Below, piece by piece: positions 1 through 7,241 of a stretch of DNA of 64,000 nt. The DNA comes from an uncultured Bacteroides sp. (GTDB lineage Bacteria; Bacteroidota; Bacteroidia; Bacteroidales; Bacteroidaceae): positions 8,129 through 72,128 of the forward strand of contig NZ_CALDPF010000062.1 of assembly GCF_937912035.1 (NCBI RefSeq), given 5' to 3'. The notes below the pieces were generated by a model. It did not search any database and had not been told where the DNA came from. It was given only the letters and a program-made list of their open reading frames with translations. Numbering within the stretch: position 1 is the stretch's first letter; each line of letters opens with the position of its first letter. The translations under genes and the position numbers were made by a program.

Positions 1-86
1 GCTTTTGTAAAAGAATTGCATCACAAAAGATATTACACTTGAATATTCAAATAAAAAATAGTTCCTTAAAACTTTTTTTCAGATAT

Positions 87-1394
87 CTAGTCTATATTTT
101 TTGATTTATTATTACGTATCATGTCTATATCATTAATAATATCTATAGTTATGCTTTCTATCGTTTCATCCATTTTACTTAAATTATATGCACTGTTATC
201 ATCATTTAAATCTCTGAAATTAATAGTGGGATCTGTATACTTCCAAAATAACCAATCGCTACTCGAATGATACTTACCATCAGAATCATTAATTAACTCC
301 TTTACTCTGGATATAACACTTTGCAATTCTTTATTATCAATCGCTTTTGCATCTTCTAGAGGTATTATCTCATTATTATTATCTCTAATTAAAGCTATAC
401 AATATGTACGCCAATCAACCTGAACACTATACATCAACCGATATTTATCAAATTCATCTATTTTAAATTCTATTGACTGGTATCTACAGTTTTTACTTTC
501 ATGATATTTACGTACATAATTCTTATCTAATGCATATTTATAACCATCAAATGATTTTTTTACGACTTCTGGATATTTATTTTCAATAGCTTTTTCCAAT
601 TTTGTCCAAAACTCAGTATATAGACCGATTTCCACTTCTTTAATTGCATCTTTGTACTTGGGCAAAAAACAGATATATTTTGGATTTTCTTTAATAAGTT
701 CTATCAGTTCATTCTTTTCGTTTTCCATCTGGTGTGTCAATTTTTTAATCAAGTTTCTATAATGTGTTATTCCTTCGCGTATCAGAGGCTTGTCTATTGC
801 TTTACTTCTGCATTCCTCCAGCCAATTCAAAATAAATTCAGAATAAGATATTGTGAAGAAATCTTTACCTTCTTTTATCCGGTTATTTCCTGTTGTTTTT
901 TCTATATCATTAACTTCACCATACAACGACAAGTATAGCAATAACTTATTTACCCCTGTAATACACTCAAGGTAGTTATGATAGCGTAGAAGTTGGTTTT
1001 CCTGATCGGTTGCATATATTTTATTCTCAATAGCTATATGATAGCTTTTATCTGATATATAAATATCAATCCTGCCTCCTACATCTTTATTTTCACTTAT
1101 GGTACCAATATATTTCTCACATTCAACATTTGGGTCACTAAGGTAAAAATCTTTATCCAGATTAAACTGCTGATTTAATCTGTTGATAAACAGTTTTAGA
1201 AATATATCACCCATCTGATGATGTCCTTTCGGATTAAGTAAGTCTGCTATCATCGCAGAATGTACCCTCGTTTCATCACTGGTCATATTTATTACTTGAA
1301 AAAGATTGTAATTATCACCTTTTTCTTTTCGTATCTGCTCATGTTTTTCTATAAGCAAATGTATTTCATTGAACAACTGTATTAACTTATTCAT
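87..1394 (-). CDS. PD-(D/E)XK nuclease superfamily protein
   Basis: A 435-residue protein resembling the bacterial PD-(D/E)XK nuclease family often labelled PDDEXK_4. Visible motifs are an N-terminal HSAMIADLLNPKGHHQMG stretch (residues 45-62), GGRIDIYI (106-113) with the likely catalytic Asp110, IAIENKIYA (120-128) with the Glu123-x-Lys125 pair, and DQENQLLRYHNYL (130-142). These match a nuclease core, with the acidic and Lys residues intact, so it may be active. The C-terminal two thirds have no motif I recognise. The start codon overlaps the end of the upstream gene by 8 bases, which suggests translational coupling to the helicase-like fragment. The region is more AT-rich than the rest of the window. 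Substrate and role are unknown. Confidence 0.75.
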   Translation of the reverse strand: MNKLIQLFNEIHLLIEKHEQIRKEKGDNYNLFQVINMTSDETRVHSAMIADLLNPKGHHQMGDIFLKLFINRLNQQFNLDKDFYLSDPNVECEKYIGTISENKDVGGRIDIYISDKSYHIAIENKIYATDQENQLLRYHNYLECITGVNKLLLYLSLYGEVNDIEKTTGNNRIKEGKDFFTISYSEFILNWLEECRSKAIDKPLIREGITHYRNLIKKLTHQMENEKNELIELIKENPKYICFLPKYKDAIKEVEIGLYTEFWTKLEKAIENKYPEVVKKSFDGYKYALDKNYVRKYHESKNCRYQSIEFKIDEFDKYRLMYSVQVDWRTYCIALIRDNNNEIIPLEDAKAIDNKELQSVISRVKELINDSDGKYHSSSDWLFWKYTDPTINFRDLNDDNSAYNLSKMDETIESITIDIINDIDMIRNNKSKNID

Positions 1395-2163
1395 TTTTTT
1401 TATAGTTTTTATACCTGTGGCCTATCCATTTACCTTCTGAATATATTGTCCTATCCAATAGTAATGATAAGACTCGGGAATCAACATATGATAGATTATA
1501 GTCATTGCTAATCAATATATTATCAAACTTACCAATATATTTGTGAAGAATATCAGGATGATCTTTTAATAGAAAATATGTTTTAATGGCAAAGTCATCG
1601 TAGTCCATTATGTTCCTCTTCTTACAGAAATTCCAATAAAAAGCATAAATATCTGACATCATTTCAAGACTTTCATTACGCCATCTGGCCAAATTATCTA
1701 CATGCACATTATCATCAGGCAGTATTAAATTCTTTTTTGCATAGCTGATTTCTTCTTTAACAACGTCTAATTTATATATCTTCTTATCGAGCCGCAAATA
1801 CTTTATAATATTTCTTAGAATAAAACTACTATCATGTAAATCTATTGTTTTATTGATTGGAAATATCTCTGCCATATAAAACCTTACATAAAAGTCATAG
1901 AAAGTATGAATCCATAAAGGTTGAATATTCTCTTCGCCTATACATAAAGCAATTCTTGATTTTAACTCACAAGCATGACTGTTTGTGTCTGTAAAAATCA
2001 GAATAGAATCAAGATGACTACTTTGATACATTAAATGAACTATTCGACTTATTATATCATGTAAAATATCATCATCTTCTTGATTTAGGATATACTGCCT
2101 GCCATCTATTTTAGATGTAACCGTATAAAAGTCTTCATTTATTTCTTTTAAATATGACATCAT
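1387..2163 (-). CDS. Degenerate UvrD/PcrA-type helicase fragment
   Basis: An open frame of 258 residues, collinear with the N-terminal 1A/1B region of UvrD/PcrA/Rep helicases but without catalytic residues. The start SYLKEINE resembles the start of PcrA proteins. ILIFTDTNSHACELKSRI (54-71) corresponds to motif Ia, WIHTFYDFYVRFY (84-96) to motif Ib, YAKKNLILP (141-149) and MDYDDF (186-191) to conserved 1B segments, and LISNDYNLS (217-225) to motif II. The Walker A GxGKT is replaced by LNQEDDDI (26-33), and the DEYQDT of motif II by NDYNLS. Motifs III to VI are absent. I chose the start at 2163 because homology begins there; an in-frame ATG exists at 2190. The frame has no internal stop, so it may be a repurposed protein and not a fresh pseudogene. 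It is coupled to the nuclease downstream. Confidence 0.7.
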   Translation of the reverse strand: MMSYLKEINEDFYTVTSKIDGRQYILNQEDDDILHDIISRIVHLMYQSSHLDSILIFTDTNSHACELKSRIALCIGEENIQPLWIHTFYDFYVRFYMAEIFPINKTIDLHDSSFILRNIIKYLRLDKKIYKLDVVKEEISYAKKNLILPDDNVHVDNLARWRNESLEMMSDIYAFYWNFCKKRNIMDYDDFAIKTYFLLKDHPDILHKYIGKFDNILISNDYNLSYVDSRVLSLLLDRTIYSEGKWIGHRYKNYKKNE

Positions 2164-2308
2164 AATTCTTTCAAGTTTTAATAATGTCATTTATACTCGA
2201 ATAAACACATCATGCTTATTTTATTAGTATTGGTTAACACAATTAACTTCTATAAAGAAAAACAATAAAAACTCATTAATACTGGATTTATGATTTTAAT
2301 GTATAACA

Positions 2309-2341
2309 CAAAAATATATGTGAATAGACTGAAAGGACAAC
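2309..2341 (-). promoter_or_regulatory. Candidate promoter for the helicase-fragment/nuclease pair
   Basis: Reading on the minus strand, a TATTTTTG box (2309-2316) fits the Bacteroidota -7 consensus TAnnTTTG. A weak GTTG (2338-2341) stands 21 bases upstream in the -33 position. Confidence 0.4.
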
Positions 2342-2349
2342 CATAATAA

Positions 2350-2979
2350 TTAATCTAATTTCTCTCCCTTAAAATACACATTGAAAGCATCTTCGGCATA
2401 GAATCCCCTAGTAACTTTGAATGATGAAGTTGAAGCTCCATTTATCCTGCGGCCTTCCCAATATGCATTGAAAGCATCCTTAGCATAACCGTTTCCTAAA
2501 CAGACAAAAGAAGAAGTTGAAGCTCCATTAATTTTCTTTCCCATCCAATATACGTTGAATGCATCCTTTGCATATTCCTCTTTCAGGATAACAAAACTGT
2601 TGCTTGCAGCTCCCGAAATCTTCTCTCCATTATAAAAAACATCGAAGGTTGATACATAATATCCCGGTCTGTCACAATGATGATGTCCTACATCGGGACG
2701 ACCATGCGACGGACGATTATCGGCAGAAAATCTTCTGTCAACTCTAAAGGAAGAAGGATCTACATACTCTAATATTGTTCCATATCTGTAAACATGATTT
2801 CTGTCCTTACCATAACCGTAACCTAAATCACAAAAAGAATAAGAATCGGCTCCATGAATGACCTTACCGTCATAATAAACCTGACCGTTTCTCTTGGAAT
2901 ACGAATAATATTGTGCAAACACCAGGGAAGGCGCAAACAATAATAGAATTACAAATAGTTTTGAAAGTCTGTTCTTCAT
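2350..2979 (-). CDS. DKNYY-family repeat protein, secreted
   Basis: A 209-residue protein with a signal peptide (MKNRLSKLFVILLLFAPSLVFA, cleavage near residue 22). The mature part is built from repeats of about 23 residues of the form YAKDAFNVYWMGKKINGAS followed by TSSF. At least three C-terminal copies are nearly identical, and two or three diverged copies lie earlier. The pattern matches the DKNYY domain (Asp/Lys-Asn-x-Tyr with a following Gly-Ala-Ser turn), a repeat of unknown function that probably forms a beta-rich fold. It should lie in the periplasm or at the cell surface. It stands alone behind its own candidate promoter. The near identity of the last three units suggests recent internal duplication. 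Confidence 0.75.
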   Translation of the reverse strand: MKNRLSKLFVILLLFAPSLVFAQYYSYSKRNGQVYYDGKVIHGADSYSFCDLGYGYGKDRNHVYRYGTILEYVDPSSFRVDRRFSADNRPSHGRPDVGHHHCDRPGYYVSTFDVFYNGEKISGAASNSFVILKEEYAKDAFNVYWMGKKINGASTSSFVCLGNGYAKDAFNAYWEGRRINGASTSSFKVTRGFYAEDAFNVYFKGEKLD

Positions 2980-3014
2980 AATATCTCAATTTATGAGTTT
3001 AAACACCTGTTTTA

Positions 3015-3047
3015 CAAAAATAGAAATATTTACCGGATTACATCAAT
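3015..3047 (-). promoter_or_regulatory. Candidate promoter of the DKNYY gene
   Basis: On the minus strand, ATTG (3044-3047), a 21-base spacer and TATTTTTG (3015-3022) fit the Bacteroidota -33/-7 pattern, about 35 bases before the start codon. Confidence 0.5.
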
Positions 3048-3108
3048 ATTGCATCCTTTTTTTATTAAGACCAAGATATTCATAAAACTACCATTACTGT
3101 TTGCAAAA

Positions 3109-3714
3109 TTATTTTTCAAGTATCGGAAAGATCTTATTTATATCAATTTCCACCTCACCAAAGCTGATCATGGCATTAAAGAGACGGATTTTCTCATATC
3201 TATGCAGACTATCTGCCATAATAATGTCCTCCTCTATAATACCTTCCGCCAGGAGTCCAGCCCTGCGTGTACCTTTCAACAATGGATACTTGGGGGTGTA
3301 CCATTTTCCTTCTTTATATAAAGCGATATTCGCTATTGAGGTGTCTGTCAGCATACCGGAGCGGACAATCACCACATCATCCGCATTACCACGCAAGGCA
3401 AAGTTTCTGTCCAAGGCAGAACGGTCTGCATATTTGAAAGAATACTCTGCCGTATCGTCGTTCACCAGTTGCAGTGTTTTGACCTCACGAATCCTATATG
3501 CGAAATATTCGACTTTCTCTACCGCTGAAGTATATTCCACACGGCAACGGGTTCTTCCTTTACAGCCTTCAGCAGCAATGAAGTCCTCCAAAGAAACAGG
3601 CATGACAGAACTGCCATAATGCACACGGATTGTATTGTTCATCCTCTCATTATGGGCCGACAGATTCTCTATCACTCCGTCGTTTATACATATTGTCTCA
3701 ATAAAACGGCACAT
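3109..3714 (-). CDS. pabC: Aminotransferase class IV, probable 4-amino-4-deoxychorismate lyase
   Basis: A 201-residue PLP-dependent fold-type IV protein expected to convert 4-amino-4-deoxychorismate to p-aminobenzoate and pyruvate for folate synthesis. Visible signatures include CRVEYT, the probable PLP-lysine region FKYADRSALDRNFA (about residues 93-106), and TDTSIANIALYKEGKWYTPKYPLLKGTRR split by the usual gap (about 123-151), which corresponds to the conserved E/T-x-SxxN-I and L-x-G-x-R elements. It is shorter than typical PabC (about 250-270), as is common for Bacteroidota versions next to pabB. It overlaps the end of pabB by 17 bases, so the two are almost certainly co-translated. The neighbour makes PabC much more likely than a branched-chain or D-amino-acid aminotransferase. 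Confidence 0.8.
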   Translation of the reverse strand: MCRFIETICINDGVIENLSAHNERMNNTIRVHYGSSVMPVSLEDFIAAEGCKGRTRCRVEYTSAVEKVEYFAYRIREVKTLQLVNDDTAEYSFKYADRSALDRNFALRGNADDVVIVRSGMLTDTSIANIALYKEGKWYTPKYPLLKGTRRAGLLAEGIIEEDIIMADSLHRYEKIRLFNAMISFGEVEIDINKIFPILEK

Positions 3715-4693
3715 ATACTTTCTGAATCATTTCTTCGTATTCGCTTTCCATATCACTTTTGAAGGTTATACCTCCACCGCTTTTGAACACCAAAGAACCG
3801 TCAGGTAGCTGTTCCACAAATCTTATAATAACAGCACTGTCAAGATTCTTTCCGTCGAAGAATCCGGTGACACCTGTGTAATATCCCCTATCGTACGTTT
3901 CTGCCTCACGAATTATCTCAACTGTTTTTTTCTTAGGTGCTCCTGTCACTGACCCTGCTGGCAAGAGTCTGAAAAACATATCCCCCAGTGTATCGCAGAA
4001 ATCCTCCGGCAGTCTCCCTCGTATTTCGGAGCTTACCTGAAGCAAAGTACCGTTGTTCGTCTGAACCTCATCTATATATCTGTATTTGGTGACAGTAACC
4101 TCTGATGCCATCTGGCTCAAATCATTTCTTATCAAATCCACGATTGTTGCATGCTCGGCCGACTCTTTCTCATCGTTCAATATCACGGAAACCGCATCAG
4201 GATATGACGCATCTATTGTCCCTTTCATCGGGTAAGAATATATCATACCGTCCGTAATCCTCACAAAGATTTCCGGCGAGAACATTACAAAGCAGCCCTT
4301 CATCATGAGCCTGTACTTTGCACGCGAATGAACGAATATATCCTTGAGTGTAAGATTGGTTTCAACCGGTGTTGCACAAGTAAGGTTTGTAAGGAATGAA
4401 TTTCCTGCATACAGATTTTTATATACAATGTCGAACGAACGGGAATATTCCTCTATTGTCTGCGGATGAGGCTCCCACATGAAATGCTCTTTCATAGTAG
4501 AAGGCATTTCACCATAATTTCCGCCGGACGGGAAGCTGAACAGTATTTCATCGTCAGGCAGATTGTCAGGTTCTTCGACAATGCAGTTTTCCTCATCAAA
4601 GTCTATCAGAAAGAAGAACGGGATTCCCCTTCTGCCATAATAGTTCATTCTCTTTATGGCATCCTGGCGCGACAGGAAGTTTAGTCTTGACAT
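3698..4693 (-). CDS. pabB: Aminodeoxychorismate synthase component I
   Basis: A 331-residue chorismate-binding enzyme expected to aminate chorismate to 4-amino-4-deoxychorismate. Family signatures are FSPEIFVRI (about residues 158-166), YPMKGTIDA (174-182), the long HATIVDLIRNDLSQ region, LLPAGSVTGAPKKKT and GYYTGVTGFFDG, followed by FKSGGGITFKSD. The N-terminal domain is shortened compared with anthranilate synthase TrpE (about 500 residues), as in many Bacteroidota PabB proteins. The PIKGT region reads PMKGT, which fits PabB. It overlaps DUF454 upstream by 13 bases and pabC downstream by 17 bases, so all three form one tight operon. No glutamine amidotransferase PabA is encoded here; that subunit must come from elsewhere. 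Confidence 0.88.
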   Translation of the reverse strand: MSRLNFLSRQDAIKRMNYYGRRGIPFFFLIDFDEENCIVEEPDNLPDDEILFSFPSGGNYGEMPSTMKEHFMWEPHPQTIEEYSRSFDIVYKNLYAGNSFLTNLTCATPVETNLTLKDIFVHSRAKYRLMMKGCFVMFSPEIFVRITDGMIYSYPMKGTIDASYPDAVSVILNDEKESAEHATIVDLIRNDLSQMASEVTVTKYRYIDEVQTNNGTLLQVSSEIRGRLPEDFCDTLGDMFFRLLPAGSVTGAPKKKTVEIIREAETYDRGYYTGVTGFFDGKNLDSAVIIRFVEQLPDGSLVFKSGGGITFKSDMESEYEEMIQKVYVPFY

Positions 4694-5055
4694 TTGTTTT
4701 TGCGTGTTTTAAAAGAAAGAATATAAAGTGTGATGCAAGTGGCAAGTACCCCCATAAAAAGTTTCAGCCACGAAGTATCAAAAATGAAAACAATACAGTG
4801 TACAGCCGTAATCCACAGTGTTCCAACGGATATAACCTTGATTCGCAACGGAATTGATTTGTCCTCGCGAAAGCTCTTTATATAAGGTCCCAGCTGCGGA
4901 TGTTCTGTCAGCCATTTATAGGCACGCGGCGAACTGCGGAAAAACAATGCGGCCGCCAGCAAAAGAAAAGGAGTTGTGGGCAATACAGGAAGAAATATTC
5001 CTATAATGCCCAGCAACACCGAGACAAAGCCTATGACACTGTATATGTATTTCAT
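4681..5055 (-). CDS. DUF454 (YbaN-like) inner-membrane protein
   Basis: A 124-residue small membrane protein of the DUF454/YbaN family. The signature GIIGIFLPVLPTTPFLLLAAALFFRSS is seen from about residue 17, followed by a short linker with RAYKWLTEHPQLGPYI and two more hydrophobic segments (about 75-95 and 98-113). Function is unknown. It is the first gene of the DUF454-pabB-pabC operon and overlaps pabB by 13 bases. The start is fixed by family alignment, yet the -7 promoter box ends only four bases before the ATG, which predicts a leaderless mRNA. Confidence 0.8.
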   Translation of the reverse strand: MKYIYSVIGFVSVLLGIIGIFLPVLPTTPFLLLAAALFFRSSPRAYKWLTEHPQLGPYIKSFREDKSIPLRIKVISVGTLWITAVHCIVFIFDTSWLKLFMGVLATCITLYILSFKTRKNKCQD

Positions 5056-5059
5056 ATTG

Positions 5060-5091
5060 CAAAAATAGTATGATTGGTACTGAAATACAAA
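5060..5091 (-). promoter_or_regulatory. Promoter of DUF454-pabBC, predicted leaderless
   Basis: On the minus strand, TTTG (5088-5091), exactly 20 bases, then TATTTTTG (5060-5067). The ATG at 5055 follows after four bases, so the transcript probably begins at or next to the start codon. Confidence 0.65.
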
Positions 5092-5104
5092 TACGAACCT
5101 GATT

Positions 5105-5473
5105 TTAGTTTATCATAACACATTTTTTTCTCATCTTGCGGTCGCAATAGCGCTTGCATTGCCCGCAGATGTCATACCCGAGCATGGCCCCCAAAATGAA
5201 ATCCTCTTCCGGTGTAAGCTGGTTAAGCGGACGGGTGACTATCATACGTATGGCATTGATACATTCGTCCTTACCGAAGAACAAGTTGATGCGTTCATCG
5301 TCAACTGTCTGTATGATGAACTTTATACGCTGTTTCTTCAGGCGGTTCACGGCAAACTCCTGATTCTTCCTGTTCATGGTATAAAGAACCATCTGTCGAA
5401 CTCCTTTCTTGAACTCATACACATGGTTCAGGAACACTTTCATGTCAGTAGGATTTACATTTTGCATCATCAT
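5105..5473 (-). CDS. DUF2023 family protein, flavodoxin neighbour
   Basis: A 122-residue soluble protein that I recognise as DUF2023, a family commonly found next to flavodoxin in Bacteroidota. Features are FLNHVYEFKKGVRQMVLYT (about residues 14-32), a central basic stretch with VNRLKKQRIKF, and RINLFFG. The C-terminus has a Cys cluster CGQCKRYCDRKMRKKC (about 103-118) that could bind a metal or iron-sulfur cluster. It lies 28 bases downstream of the flavodoxin gene on the same strand. A role as flavodoxin partner is inferred from this pairing only. Confidence 0.75.
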   Translation of the reverse strand: MMMQNVNPTDMKVFLNHVYEFKKGVRQMVLYTMNRKNQEFAVNRLKKQRIKFIIQTVDDERINLFFGKDECINAIRMIVTRPLNQLTPEEDFILGAMLGYDICGQCKRYCDRKMRKKCVMIN

Positions 5474-5501
5474 AGGCTATTGGTTTTAAGTATAAATATT
5501 T

Positions 5502-6005
5502 TTACAATAATGTCTTGATAAGTTCAGTCCATGCAGTTACTCTCTCATCAGTCTTGCCGCTCTCGTTCATCTCGTCTATGGCAAGACCTACAAACATACC
5601 GTCAACAACTGCTACAGACGAAGAGTAAGTATAGTCAGCATCAGAAACTCCATTGATAAACTCACATCCAGTGCCTTTCAAATCTTCATAGATGATTCCC
5701 ATACCATCGCAGAAGGTATCGGCATACGATTCAGAGTCTCCACAGCCAAACAGTCCGACAAGTTTGCCACTGAGGTCAAGCCCTTTCAATAGCTTCACAC
5801 CGTCGTACCAGTCGTCCTGCAACTCGCCGTCGCCCCATGTAGATGTTCCCAGCAGAAGAACATCGTATGAGTTTACCATATCCGCAGTCATCTTGCTCAC
5901 ATCATGTACATCGGTCGATGAGACTCCCAATTTACCTGCAATCATTCCTGCCACCGATTCTGTAGTTCCAGTAGTGGAACCATAAAAAATTCCAGTCTTT
6001 TTCAT
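5502..6005 (-). CDS. fldA: Flavodoxin
   Basis: A 167-residue FMN-binding electron carrier. The phosphate-binding loop reads IFYGSTTGTTESVA (residues 5-18); LLGTSTWGDGELQDDWYDG (about 55-73) and LVGLFGCGDSESYADTFCDG (about 84-103) form the other two FMN loops. Length and motifs match the long-chain flavodoxins that serve pyruvate oxidoreductase and similar enzymes under iron limitation. I chose the ATG at 6005 because the GIFYGSTTG motif normally lies near the N-terminus; an upstream ATG at 6047 would add an atypical 14-residue leader. It is followed by DUF2023. Confidence 0.92.
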   Translation of the reverse strand: MKKTGIFYGSTTGTTESVAGMIAGKLGVSSTDVHDVSKMTADMVNSYDVLLLGTSTWGDGELQDDWYDGVKLLKGLDLSGKLVGLFGCGDSESYADTFCDGMGIIYEDLKGTGCEFINGVSDADYTYSSSVAVVDGMFVGLAIDEMNESGKTDERVTAWTELIKTLL

Positions 6006-6116
6006 TTCCTTACATTTAATTGATTTGACATTGCAAAATAAGTGCAAACAAAATGTTTCTGAAATACCTAAAAATAATGATTTTAATGTCGGCAGAAACA
6101 GGTTTCTTACCTAACC

Positions 6117-6149
6117 TTTGGTAGTTTTATAACTAATTCCATATCTTTG
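6117..6149 (+). promoter_or_regulatory. Promoter of the cation-efflux gene
   Basis: TTTG (6117-6120), 21 bases, TATCTTTG (6142-6149). An in-frame TTG at 6147 lies inside the -7 box and so cannot be the translation start. The leader is only about 10-15 bases. Confidence 0.6.
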
Positions 6150-6167
6150 AAGAAAAATATATATGTT

Positions 6168-7082
6168 ATGGACACTCATCACCACCACAATCATCAACAT
6201 CACCATCATCATGAAATTTCTGCTTCGATGAGCAAGATTTTCATTTTCTGCATTGCGCTAAATCTTTTATTCGTAGGGATTGAAACCGTTGTAGGGTTAC
6301 TATACAATTCTGTAGGACTGTTGTCGGATGCCGGACATAATCTTAGCGATGTTTTCAGCCTTGTTCTTGTGCTTGTAGCGTTCAGAATGAGCAAAGCAGC
6401 ATCAACCCCACAGTTTACGTACGGGTATAAAAAAGCCACTATACTTATTTCTCTGATTAATGCCCTTATACTGCTTGTTGCCGTAGGTGCCATCATAATA
6501 GAGAGTATATATAAACTGAAGAATCCTCAGCCTATATCAGGCACAGCCATAAGCTGGACAGCCGGAGTAGGAATACTGATAAACGGACTGACCACATGGC
6601 TGCTGATGGGTGGAAGCAAGCAGGACATAAACGTAAAAGGCGCATACCTTCACATGCTTATGGATACACTTGTGTCAGTTGGTGTTGTTGTATCGGGAAT
6701 CATAATAAGTTACACGGAATGGGTATGGATAGACCCGGTAATCGGTATCGTATTGGCAATAATAATCATGTTCTCCACCTACAATCTGCTCAAAGAGAGT
6801 CTGCTAATGACGCTTGATGCCGTTCCATCATCCGTTGACAAAGAGCACATCATCGAAGACTTACGCAATTATAACAAGATAGAAAGCTGGCATCATCTTC
6901 ATATCTGGGCTATCAGCACCACTGATTTTGCTGCTACCATTCACATCGTTATAAAAGACCTTAATGACATGGAAAACGTCAAGACTGAAGTAAGAGAAAT
7001 TTTCCATAAATCAGGAGTGCATCATTGCACAATCGAGACAGAAACAGCAGGAACGGAATGTCAGGCATACTCATGTAAATAA
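6168..7082 (+). CDS. Cation diffusion facilitator (CzcD/ZitB-like) with His-rich N-terminus
   Basis: A 304-residue divalent-cation/proton antiporter of the inner membrane. It opens with a His-rich segment (MDTHHHHNHQHHHHHEIS), a probable metal-binding tail, followed by six hydrophobic segments. The first carries the family pattern NSVGLLSDAGHNLSD (about residues 48-62), whose Asp/His residues bind metal, and TM5 carries LMDTLVSVGVV with the second HxxxD-type site (HMLMD). A cytosolic domain with HLHIWAIS follows. Zinc export is most likely; cobalt, cadmium or manganese are possible. Start 6168 is the first ATG after the promoter. No metal-responsive regulator lies beside it. Confidence 0.88.
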   Translation: MDTHHHHNHQHHHHHEISASMSKIFIFCIALNLLFVGIETVVGLLYNSVGLLSDAGHNLSDVFSLVLVLVAFRMSKAASTPQFTYGYKKATILISLINALILLVAVGAIIIESIYKLKNPQPISGTAISWTAGVGILINGLTTWLLMGGSKQDINVKGAYLHMLMDTLVSVGVVVSGIIISYTEWVWIDPVIGIVLAIIIMFSTYNLLKESLLMTLDAVPSSVDKEHIIEDLRNYNKIESWHHLHIWAISTTDFAATIHIVIKDLNDMENVKTEVREIFHKSGVHHCTIETETAGTECQAYSCK

Positions 7083-7087
7083 TTCAT

Positions 7088-7142
7088 TACGTGTTCAGTG
7101 AACGTTTAGTGAACATTCACTGAACATATACTAAACCGAGGT
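7088..7142 (+). repeat. 11-bp tandem repeat array, five units
   Basis: Contiguous 11-base units with consensus TRAAC plus six variable bases: TGAACGTTTAG (7099), TGAACATTCAC (7110), TGAACATATAC (7121), TAAACCGAGGT (7132), preceded by a diverged unit at 7088. It lies just after the cation-efflux stop codon. The same unit builds the larger array at 42191-42354. The units also allow a hairpin between GTTCAGTGAA and TTCACTGAAC. Confidence 0.7.
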
Positions 7143-7241
7143 CTAATCTTTTAAATATAGTTAAATCAACCAACCTTTCCATAGTAGTATGACATATATT
7201 TATAGTCTTCCTTAAAATATAAACGCACGAAGAAACACATT

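Noticed and set aside
1387..2163. Functional UvrD-type helicase
   Set aside because: It lacks the Walker A, an intact motif II and all later motifs, so ATP hydrolysis and unwinding are not credible.
3101..3619. 172-codon frame opposite pabC
   Set aside because: The pabC frame has clear aminotransferase motifs and operon context; the antisense frame has none.
6147..6167. Extension of the cation-efflux protein to a TTG start
   Set aside because: The TTG lies within the TATCTTTG -7 box and cannot be in the transcript; the ATG at 6168 fits.
7088..7142. Operator of a dimeric repressor for the sigma gene
   Set aside because: Although an inverted repeat can be drawn, the 11-bp phased units explain the sequence better and recur at 42.2 kb, where there is no promoter.
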